5,934 nucleotides of DNA, taken from NCBI GenBank assembly GCA_003522105.1, contig DPGF01000017.1, positions 26,535 to 32,468 on the forward strand, given 5' to 3'. Positions 1-5,241 of this stretch are shown here, in pieces (positions within the stretch are counted from its first letter, which is position 1; every line of letters begins with the position of its first letter). A program made the position numbers and the translations under genes. Source of the DNA: Oscillibacter sp. (GTDB lineage Bacteria; Bacillota; Clostridia; Oscillospirales; Oscillospiraceae). The notes below the pieces were generated by a model, which was not told the origin of the DNA, did no database searches, and saw only the letters and a program-made list of their open reading frames with translations.

Positions 1-1
1 C

Positions 2-574
2 GTTGGCAGCGGAATGCACATCAAGGTCGACGACAACGGCAGCAGCTACGAGACGGGCGGCGAGATCGTGCTCGACGCGCAGAAGAGGGTGGAGCTGTAC
101 GAATGTTATGTCTACCGCACGCCTGCGGGCGACTACTACGCCGAGTGTGTGCTGTACAACGGGATGAAGTCGGCCTACTGCGGGCCGGGCTTTGGCCTGA
201 AGCAGACGCGGACGATCTCGGCCGAGCGGTCGGGCGATTGGAGTGTGAGCGGCAAAACGCAGAGCCACTCGATCAAGGTGAGCGTTTCATTTGCGGAGCA
301 CGCGGCGGCGGAGAGACTCGTGTTTGCCTGGCTGAGGGGGGACAAGAGCATTCTTTCGCGCGAGGCATACGGCGCGGACGCGCTTCCCGAGACGCTGACC
401 GCGCCGGACGGCGCGTCGATGCTTGTCGTGACGCAGACGAGTGCGGACGGCACAAGCGCCCGCTCACTCTGCATACAGGACGATCTGTTCGCCAGAGCCT
501 ATGTTCCCTCGATGCTTTCCGGCCTTCTGCGTGTCGTCGACGTGTCGCTCGACTGGGGAAAAGAGGACTTCTGA
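2..574 (+). CDS. 3' end of an unrecognised protein gene (partial)
   Basis: The reading frame is open from the first base of the window to a TGA at 572-574, so the gene probably starts upstream. The ATG at 14 has no Shine-Dalgarno sequence that can be judged and need not be the start. About 190 residues are visible. They are mostly polar with alternating hydrophobic residues, as in beta-rich soluble domains, with aromatic-rich stretches such as YECYVYRTPAGDYYAEC near the start. There is no transmembrane segment, and I recognise no catalytic motif or domain. The last residues are LDWGKEDF. A strong terminator begins directly after the stop codon and separates the gene from the purine operon, so there is no reason to link it to purine synthesis. 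Coding seems likely from the long open frame, codon bias and the terminator position; function unknown. Confidence 0.7.
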   Translation, partial: VGSGMHIKVDDNGSSYETGGEIVLDAQKRVELYECYVYRTPAGDYYAECVLYNGMKSAYCGPGFGLKQTRTISAERSGDWSVSGKTQSHSIKVSVSFAEHAAAERLVFAWLRGDKSILSREAYGADALPETLTAPDGASMLVVTQTSADGTSARSLCIQDDLFARAYVPSMLSGLLRVVDVSLDWGKEDF

Positions 575-620
575 GCAGGAACGGCCGCGCATGATGCGTG
601 CGCGGCCGTTCCGCTTTTTT
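575..620 (+). terminator. Intrinsic terminator after the upstream gene
   Basis: A perfect 14-bp inverted repeat pairs 578-591 (GGAACGGCCGCGCA) with 599-612 (TGCGCGGCCGTTCC) around a 7-base loop at 592-598. Two further G-C pairs (575-576 with 613-614) can form across a single bulged A at 577. Six T residues follow at 615-620. This is a textbook Rho-independent terminator starting at the stop codon of the first gene. It insulates the purine operon from upstream transcription. Confidence 0.93.
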
Positions 621-626
621 GCTGCG

Positions 627-655
627 TTTGCACATTTTCAAAGAGTAGGTATAAG
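627..655 (+). promoter_or_regulatory. Candidate distal sigma-A promoter
   Basis: TTTGCA at 627-632 (4 of 6 matches to TTGACA) is followed after exactly 17 bases by TATAAG at 650-655 (5 of 6 matches to TATAAT). This would start transcription near 662, about 110 bases before the riboswitch aptamer. It lies directly downstream of the terminator, where a new promoter is expected. The match is by eye and the -35 box is weak. A second candidate closer to the aptamer competes with it. Confidence 0.4.
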
Positions 656-665
656 CGCAGCTTAT
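651..665. promoter_or_regulatory. Perfect 6-bp palindrome, possible operator
   Basis: ATAAGC at 651-656 and GCTTAT at 660-665 form a perfect inverted repeat separated by GCA. The left arm overlaps the -10 box of the distal promoter candidate, and the right arm covers the expected start site. That is where a repressor would bind to block initiation. I do not recognise the motif as the site of a named regulator, and a repeat of this size can arise by chance. Confidence 0.25.
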
Positions 666-728
666 GAATATGTCTATTGTCATCAAAAAAACGGGAAATC
701 GGACGAAGCGATTCTCTCTTTTGCCGCA

Positions 729-757
729 TGGACGAAAGCGGGCCTCTGTGATACCAT
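729..757 (+). promoter_or_regulatory. Candidate proximal sigma-A promoter
   Basis: TGGACG at 729-734 (4 of 6 to TTGACA) and TACCAT at 752-757 (4 of 6 to TATAAT) are separated by 17 bases. Initiation would fall near 764, about ten bases before the first aptamer helix, a usual arrangement for a riboswitch leader. The boxes are poor, so position is the main argument. Either this or the distal candidate, or both, could drive the purine operon. Confidence 0.35.
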
Positions 758-773
758 AGGTTTGTCAAGTTGA

Positions 774-867
774 GCTCTTTGTAACTGACGGAAACGTGGG
801 TCACCACAGGGGAGCAGAGAGCATTACTCTGGAGCGCGCAAGTGTTCAGAGGCCGACCGTCTGGGCA
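774..867 (+). ncRNA. ZTP riboswitch aptamer (pfl motif) in the pur operon leader
   Basis: This RNA binds the AICAR nucleotides ZTP/ZMP, which build up when 10-formyl-tetrahydrofolate is scarce. All the expected parts are visible. P1 pairs 774-781 with 815-822 (8 bp, one G-U). The conserved ACTGACGG segment lies at 784-791. A small P2 hairpin is GTGG 796-799 with CCAC 804-807 around a GTCA loop, followed by AGGGGAG at 808-814. After a linker comes the second domain, GCCGACCGTCTGGGCA, at 852-867, with P3 formed by GCC 852-854 and GGC 864-866. The pseudoknot is a perfect 5-bp match between GACGG 787-791 and CCGTC 857-861. The linker can form its own stem (827-833 with 845-851, one wobble). The structure was identified by motif and hand folding, not by covariance model. 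Confidence 0.92.
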
Positions 868-905
868 CTTCAACTGCACATTGGGGCAGTGGAGCGCCCA
901 TTTTT
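862..905 (+). terminator. Riboswitch-controlled intrinsic terminator
   Basis: TGGGC at 862-866 pairs with GCCCA at 896-900. The helix continues inward, 868-871 with 891-894 (one G-U) and 873-877 with 886-890, leaving an A-C mismatch at 867/895, a bulged A at 872 and a loop at 878-885. T residues follow at 901-905, then a further T-rich run. GGC 864-866 in the 5' arm is also the 3' strand of aptamer helix P3, so the ligand-bound aptamer and the terminator exclude each other. This is the architecture of a genetic ON switch: bound ZTP/ZMP should block termination and let transcription enter purE. Confidence 0.88.
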
Positions 906-913
906 GTTGTTTT

Positions 914-920
914 AAGGAGG
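914..920 (+). promoter_or_regulatory. Shine-Dalgarno site of purE
   Basis: AAGGAGG lies 8 bases before the ATG at 929, immediately after the riboswitch terminator's T-rich tail. It fixes the purE start at 929; the in-frame ATG at 842 lies inside the aptamer and has no ribosome binding site. Confidence 0.9.
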
Positions 921-928
921 CAAGAGCC

Positions 929-1423
929 ATGCGAAAGGTAGCCGTCATCATGGGCAGCATCAGCGACCTGCCCGTTGCCGAGAAGGCAATCCAGGTTCTG
1001 AAGGAATACGAAATTGAGACCGAAGTGCGTGTACTATCCGCCCACCGGTGCCCGAACGAGGCAAGGGAATTTGCGTCGTCGGCACGGGAGAGCGGATTTT
1101 CTTGTATCATCGCGCTGGCGGGCATGGCCGCGCACTTAGCCGGCGCCATGGCCGCGAACACAACGCTTCCTGTTATCGGCGTGCCGTGCAGCGGCGCAAA
1201 GCTCGATGGTATGGACGCGCTGCTTTCGACCGTCCAGATGCCCAGCGGCATTCCCGTTGCCACCGTCGCCATCGACGGGGCGAAGAACGCTGCCATTCTT
1301 GCCATTCAGATCATGGCTGTGGCGGATGCCGGGCTTGCCGAAAAGCTCCGGGCTGCCCGCGACGAAGGCACCGCCGCCGTTTTGAAGGCGGACAAAGAAG
1401 TGCGCGAGCGCTACAAGAATTGA
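929..1423 (+). CDS. purE: N5-carboxyaminoimidazole ribonucleotide mutase / AIR carboxylase
   Basis: PurE supplies the carboxylated intermediate CAIR for the PurC step. The 164-residue protein has the length of a bacterial single-domain PurE and its signatures in order: MGSISD at residues 8-13, SAHR at 37-40 (containing the catalytic histidine), AGMAAHL at 64-70, PVIGVP at 81-86, and DALLSTVQMPSGIPVAT around residues 96-112. The C-terminal helix is complete (KEVRERYKN). The start at 929 has a strong ribosome binding site, and upstream in-frame ATGs fall in the leader RNA. It is the first gene of the operon and directly follows the riboswitch terminator. The class I enzyme normally uses N5-CAIR made by PurK; no purK lies next to it or anywhere in the window. 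PurK may be elsewhere, or the enzyme may use AIR and CO2 directly; I cannot assign the class with certainty from the motifs. Confidence 0.97.
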   Translation: MRKVAVIMGSISDLPVAEKAIQVLKEYEIETEVRVLSAHRCPNEAREFASSARESGFSCIIALAGMAAHLAGAMAANTTLPVIGVPCSGAKLDGMDALLSTVQMPSGIPVATVAIDGAKNAAILAIQIMAVADAGLAEKLRAARDEGTAAVLKADKEVRERYKN

Positions 1424-1487
1424 CCGGAAGATCCCAAATTAACCATAAACCAACAATACATTATTATTATAAGGAGAGCGAAAAACT

Positions 1488-2168
1488 ATGAAACTCGTTT
1501 ATACCGGAAAGACCAAGAACGTTTACGCACTGGACAACGGCAACTACCTGCTCAAGTTCAAGGACGACTGCACCGGCAAGGACGGCGTGTTTGATCCGGG
1601 CGAGAACAGCGTGGGCCTGACCATCGAGGGCGTGGGCAACGTCAATCTGCGCATGACCAAGCACTTCTTTGAAAAGATCAACGCCGCCGGTATCCGCACG
1701 CACTTTGTTTCCGCGGATCTGAAGGAGACCACCATGGAGGTGCTGCCCGCGAAGGTCTTCGGCCACGGCCTCGAGGTCATCTGCCGTCTCAAGGCGGTGG
1801 GCAGCTTCCGCCGCCGCTACGGCGAGTACATCGAAGAGGGCGCGGATCTTCCCTCCTATGTTGAAATGACCTTCAAAAACGACGCGCTGGGCGATCCCCT
1901 CGTGACGAAGGACGCGCTTGCGGCGCTGAACGTCATGACCGAGCAGCAGTACGATGAGATCAAGGCCATGACGCAGAAGATCACCAAGATCGTTGCCGAC
2001 GACCTGAGCGAAAAGGGCCTCGTCCTTTATGACATCAAGTTTGAGTACGGCTATGCGCCCGACGGCAGCGTGATGCTCATCGATGAGATCTCCTCGGGCA
2101 ATATGCGCGTTTACCGCGACGGCAAGTACATCGACCCCATGACGCTCTCTGAGCTGTTCTTTGCGTAA
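1488..2168 (+). CDS. purC: Phosphoribosylaminoimidazole-succinocarboxamide (SAICAR) synthase, divergent type
   Basis: PurC joins CAIR to aspartate using ATP, giving SAICAR. The 226-residue protein has the nucleotide-binding YTGKTKNVY at residues 5-13, ICRLKAVGSFRRR at 98-110 (equivalent to the family's RN..AGS segment), FKNDALGDP at 129-137, LYDIKFEYG at 180-188 (a close form of the family signature D-x-K-x-E-F-G) and LIDEISSGNMRV at 197-208. The last differs from the usual DE[IF]SPD..R. Only about 18 residues follow it, where typical PurC has a longer helical tail, so the protein is slightly shorter than the roughly 235-240 residues usual for bacteria. AAGGAG at 1471-1476 lies 11 bases before the ATG. 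The 64-base gap after purE is A+T-rich and contains no recognisable gene. The stop codon overlaps the purF start. Family assignment is firm; the C-terminus is unusual. Confidence 0.95.
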   Translation: MKLVYTGKTKNVYALDNGNYLLKFKDDCTGKDGVFDPGENSVGLTIEGVGNVNLRMTKHFFEKINAAGIRTHFVSADLKETTMEVLPAKVFGHGLEVICRLKAVGSFRRRYGEYIEEGADLPSYVEMTFKNDALGDPLVTKDALAALNVMTEQQYDEIKAMTQKITKIVADDLSEKGLVLYDIKFEYGYAPDGSVMLIDEISSGNMRVYRDGKYIDPMTLSELFFA

Positions 2169-2170
2169 TG
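2166..2170 (+). promoter_or_regulatory. TAATG stop/start overlap coupling purC to purF
   Basis: The purC stop TAA (2166-2168) shares one A with the purF ATG (2168-2170). No good Shine-Dalgarno sequence precedes this ATG, so purF is probably translated by ribosomes finishing purC. The in-frame codons upstream back to a TGA at 2150-2152 contain no ATG, GTG or TTG, so the purF start is fixed here. Confidence 0.75.
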
Positions 2171-3592
2171 GGCGGCTTTTTTGGCGCGGTATCTGACCGC
2201 AATGTCGCCCTGGACGTCTTTTTCGGCACGGACTATCATTCCCACCTCGGCACACGCCGGGGTGGTATGGTTCTCTTTGACAGGGAAGAGGGCTTCCAGC
2301 GGCAGATCCATAATATTGAGAACACCCCCTTCCGGACGAAGTTCGAGCGCGACCTTGCGGATTTCCGCGGTCACGCGGGCCTTGGCTGCATCAGCGACAG
2401 CGACCCCCAGCCGCTGCTCGTGCGCTCGCATCTGGGCCTCTACGCCATCGTAACGGTCGGCATCATCAACAATGCCGACGAGCTGGTGCAGGACTATCTC
2501 TCCGAAAAGGGCCAGCAGTTCCTCACGCTGAGCAGCGGACGTGTGAATGTCACCGAGCTGACCGCCGCGCTCATCAACCAGAAGGACGACCTCGCCTCCG
2601 GCATTCTCCATGCCCAGGAGGTCATCGACGGCTCCATGACGATCCTGATCCTCACGGAAGAGGGCGAGATCATCGCCGCGCGAGACAGCATGGGCCGCCT
2701 TCCCGTGCTCATCGGTCAGCGCGAGGACGGCTACTGCGTGTCGTTTGAGTCCTTTGCCTACCACAAGCTCGACTATCAGGATGCCTATGAGCTTGGCCCC
2801 AGAGAGATCGTCCGCCTGAACGCGAGAGGGTTTGAAACACTCTCGCCTGCGGGCAAGCAGATGAAGATCTGCGCCTTCCTGTGGACGTATTACGGCTATC
2901 CGAACTCCAACTACGAGGGCGTGAACGTGGAGCTGATGCGCTATCGCAACGGCGCGATCATGGCGCGCGACGAGGCGGAACGCGGCGGCGTGCCCGACGT
3001 TGACTTTGTCGCCGGTGTGCCGGATTCCGGTGTGCCGCACGCCATGGGCTATGCCAACCACAGCGGCAAGCCCCTTGCGCGCCCGTTCGTCAAGTATACC
3101 CCGACGTGGCCGCGTTCTTTCATGCCCGAGGATCAGCAGGTGCGCAGCAGAGTGGCGCGCATGAAGCAGATCCCCGTACCGGAGCTGATCGAGGGCAAGA
3201 AGCTCCTCTTTGTGGACGACTCTATCGTGCGCGGCACGCAGCTTCGTGAAACGGTCGAGTTTTTGTACAGCGCCGGTGCGTCGGAAGTGCACATGCGCTC
3301 GGCCTGCCCGCCCATCATGTATCCCTGCCGTTACCTGAACTTCTCGCGCGGCAACAGTCCCATGGACCTGCTGGCGCGCCGCATGGTGCAGGAGCTGGAG
3401 GGCAACGAGGGGCAAAAGCATCTGGAAGAATACGCCGACAGCAGCTGCGAGCGCGGAAAATGCCTGCTGCACGCCATCTGCGAGCAGTTCGGCTTCGACT
3501 CGCTGTCCTACCAGTCCCTTGAGGGAATGCTGGAGGCGATCGGTATTGACAGGGAACAGGTCTGCACCTATTGCTGGACCGGAAAGGAATAA
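2168..3592 (+). CDS. purF: PurF-type amidophosphoribosyltransferase with a degenerate glutaminase domain
   Basis: PurF normally uses glutamine-derived ammonia and PRPP to make phosphoribosylamine, the first committed step. The C-terminal phosphoribosyltransferase part of this 474-residue protein is recognisable: AGVPDSGVPHAMGYA at residues 282-296 and the PRPP-binding LLFVDDSIVRGT at 346-357. The four [4Fe-4S] ligands of the B. subtilis enzyme have counterparts at C235, C387, C466 and C469 (CTYCWTGK). The N-terminal Ntn-hydrolase domain is altered. The protein starts MGGFFGAVS where PurF has MCGI.G, so the nucleophilic cysteine is missing. The HVRYPTAG segment is replaced by GCISDSDPQP (73-82), HNGNL by TVGII (96-100), and the TSDSE aspartate region by VNVTE (126-130). 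The flexible loop RYVGRTF becomes TPTWPRSF (311-318). Three extra cysteines lie at 427, 432 and 438. Context supports a purine role, but it probably cannot use glutamine by itself. Confidence 0.9.
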   Translation: MGGFFGAVSDRNVALDVFFGTDYHSHLGTRRGGMVLFDREEGFQRQIHNIENTPFRTKFERDLADFRGHAGLGCISDSDPQPLLVRSHLGLYAIVTVGIINNADELVQDYLSEKGQQFLTLSSGRVNVTELTAALINQKDDLASGILHAQEVIDGSMTILILTEEGEIIAARDSMGRLPVLIGQREDGYCVSFESFAYHKLDYQDAYELGPREIVRLNARGFETLSPAGKQMKICAFLWTYYGYPNSNYEGVNVELMRYRNGAIMARDEAERGGVPDVDFVAGVPDSGVPHAMGYANHSGKPLARPFVKYTPTWPRSFMPEDQQVRSRVARMKQIPVPELIEGKKLLFVDDSIVRGTQLRETVEFLYSAGASEVHMRSACPPIMYPCRYLNFSRGNSPMDLLARRMVQELEGNEGQKHLEEYADSSCERGKCLLHAICEQFGFDSLSYQSLEGMLEAIGIDREQVCTYCWTGKE

Positions 3593-3596
3593 CAAT

Positions 3597-4634
3597 ATGG
3601 GCATTTCTCATTCGGAAGCATACGCGGCCGCTGGCGTTGACATCGAGGCGGGCTATGAGGGCGTCAAGCTGATGAAAAAGCACGTGCAGCGCACGATGAT
3701 CCCGGGCGTGGTGTCCGATCTTGGCGGCTTCGGCGGCCTGTTTGCACCTGACCTTGCCGGCATGAAGGAGCCGGTGCTTGTCTCCGGTACGGACGGTGTT
3801 GGCACCAAGCAGCGCATCGCGCAGCTTGTGGACAAGCACGACACCGTCGGCATCGACTGCGTTGCCATGTGCGTCAACGACATCATCTGCTGCGGCGCAA
3901 AGCCCATCTTCTTCCTTGACTATATTGCCATCGGCAAGAACGAGCCGGAGAAGGTCGCAACGCTTGTCTCCGGCGTGGCCGAGGGCTGCGTGCAGTCCGG
4001 CTGCGCGCTCATCGGCGGCGAGACCGCCGAGCATCCCGGCACCATGGCTGCCGACGATTACGACCTTGCTGGCTTTGCCGTCGGCATTGTCGACCGCGAG
4101 AAGATCATCGACCATAACCGCATGAAGGCGGGCGATGTGGTAATCGCGCTTCCCTCGAGCGGTATCCACTCCAACGGTTACTCCCTTGTGCGCAAGGTGT
4201 TCAACGTGGAGCACGCCGATCTCGGCGCGCACATCGACGAGCTGGGCTGCACGCTCGGCGAAGAGCTGCTGCGCCCGACCAAGATCTATGTAAAGCCCGT
4301 CCTCGCCGCGATGGAACAGGCGAAGATCAACGGCGTGAGCCACATCACCGGCGGCGGCTTCTATGAGAATATCCCCCGCTGCATTCCCGACGGCCTGTGC
4401 GCGAAGATCGAAAAGTCCGCGCTGCGCATCCCGCCCATCTTCACGATGCTCCGCCGTATGGGCAATGTCTCTGAGCACGACATGTTCAACACCTATAATA
4501 TGGGTACCGGCATGACGCTCATCGCCGCGAAGGAGGACGCCGACCGTGCGATCGCCGCCCTCAAGGAAAACGGCCAGGACGCCTATGTGATCGGCGAAGT
4601 GGTGAGCGGGGAAGAGAAGGTCACCTTATGCTGA
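3597..4634 (+). CDS. purM: Phosphoribosylformylglycinamidine cyclo-ligase (AIR synthetase)
   Basis: PurM closes the imidazole ring, converting FGAM to AIR with ATP. The 345-residue length is standard, and the family's motifs run in order: AAGVDI at residues 11-16, SGTDGVGTK at 63-71 (nucleotide/substrate loop), CVNDI around 92-96, GGETAEHPG at 140-148, LPSSGIHSNGYSLVR at 185-199, HITGGGFYENIPR at 249-261 and FNTYNMGTGM at 297-306. No key motif is lost. The start at 3597 is chosen because GGAAAGGA at 3581-3588 lies 8 bases upstream and the protein then begins in the usual way just before the AGVDI motif. The in-frame ATG at 3519 lies inside purF. The gene starts 4 bases after the purF stop and overlaps purN by 7 bases, so it is clearly in the same transcript. 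Confidence 0.97.
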   Translation: MGISHSEAYAAAGVDIEAGYEGVKLMKKHVQRTMIPGVVSDLGGFGGLFAPDLAGMKEPVLVSGTDGVGTKQRIAQLVDKHDTVGIDCVAMCVNDIICCGAKPIFFLDYIAIGKNEPEKVATLVSGVAEGCVQSGCALIGGETAEHPGTMAADDYDLAGFAVGIVDREKIIDHNRMKAGDVVIALPSSGIHSNGYSLVRKVFNVEHADLGAHIDELGCTLGEELLRPTKIYVKPVLAAMEQAKINGVSHITGGGFYENIPRCIPDGLCAKIEKSALRIPPIFTMLRRMGNVSEHDMFNTYNMGTGMTLIAAKEDADRAIAALKENGQDAYVIGEVVSGEEKVTLC

Positions 4635-5239
4635 ATCGCGCGCGGATCGCCGTTTTTGTCTCCGGCGGCGGCACGAATTTACAGGCGCTGCTCGACGCGC
4701 AGAAAAACGGCACCATTCCGCACGGCGAGATTGCACTGGTCGTTTCGTCGCAGGCGGGCGCTTACGCGCTTGAGCGTGCAAAAAACGCCGGCGTTCCGGC
4801 GCAGACCGTGCCGTCGAGCCTTGTGCAGCAGGATTTTGAGCGTGCCATCGAGCGCCTTCTTGCCGCGTATAAGATCGACGTTATTCTGCTTGCGGGCTTT
4901 TTGAGCATTCTGAGCGAGAGCTTTACAAAAAAATGGCCGCGCCGCATTTTGAATATCCACCCCTCGCTGATTCCGTCGTTCTGCGGCAAGGGAATGTACG
5001 GCCTCAAGGTACATGAGGCCGCGCTTGCACGCGGCGTGAAGGTCACGGGCGCAACGGTCCACTTTGTCAATGAGATCCCCGACGGCGGCGAGATCGTGCT
5101 GCAAAAGGCAGTTGAGATCGAGCCGGGCGACACCGCTGAAACTTTGCAGCGCCGCGTGATGGAGCAGGCCGAATGGCAGCTCCTGCCGCGCGCCGCGGAG
5201 CTTGTCTGCCGCGAGATTGCGGAGAAGGAGGAACAGTGA
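4628..5239 (+). CDS. purN: Phosphoribosylglycinamide (GAR) formyltransferase, folate-dependent
   Basis: PurN transfers a formyl group from 10-formyl-tetrahydrofolate to GAR. In the 203-residue protein, FVSGGGTNLQALL at residues 10-22 is the phosphate-binding loop. NIHPSLIPSF at 109-118 contains the catalytic Asn109 and His111, and D152 in PDGGEI matches the catalytic aspartate of the E. coli enzyme. ILLAGF at 86-91 is the usual preceding strand. The segment FCGKGMYGLKVHEAAL replaces the shorter E. coli loop, a form I recall from clostridial PurN proteins. The gene starts within the end of purM, with GAGAAGG at 4614-4620 as ribosome binding site, which suggests translational coupling. Its cosubstrate is the one whose shortage the leader riboswitch reports. 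Confidence 0.96.
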   Translation: MLNRARIAVFVSGGGTNLQALLDAQKNGTIPHGEIALVVSSQAGAYALERAKNAGVPAQTVPSSLVQQDFERAIERLLAAYKIDVILLAGFLSILSESFTKKWPRRILNIHPSLIPSFCGKGMYGLKVHEAALARGVKVTGATVHFVNEIPDGGEIVLQKAVEIEPGDTAETLQRRVMEQAEWQLLPRAAELVCREIAEKEEQ

Positions 5240-5241
5240 CC

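Noticed and set aside
693..722. Weak hairpin (693-701 with 709-716, bulged A at 696) followed by a short T run, resembling an early attenuator.
   Set aside because: The stem is short, contains a bulge and a G-U pair, and the T tract is interrupted. It would matter only if the distal promoter is used. Not listed as a terminator.
441..773. Open + strand frame of 110 codons covering the terminator and leader.
   Set aside because: It runs through the terminator hairpin and the promoter region, has no ribosome binding site and no protein-like composition; chance open frame.
1439..1467. TTAACC, 17 bases, TATTAT between purE and purC, looking like an internal promoter.
   Set aside because: Transcription would start near 1474, inside the purC ribosome binding site at 1471-1476, so it would not give a usable purC message. 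The A+T-rich stretch more likely just keeps that site unstructured.
2159..2170. A TGC codon just upstream of the purF ATG that could restore an N-terminal cysteine.
   Set aside because: It reads Cys-Val-Met-Gly-Gly, but no start codon precedes it in frame before the TGA at 2150-2152, and the spacing to FFG would not match MCGI.G. The cysteine is not part of the protein.
2111..3604. Long minus-strand open frame (497 codons) opposite purF.
   Set aside because: purF on the + strand has clear family motifs. The antisense frame arises from GC-rich codon bias and has no recognisable domain or ribosome binding site. The same applies to the long antisense frames at 1467-2255 and 3315-4478.
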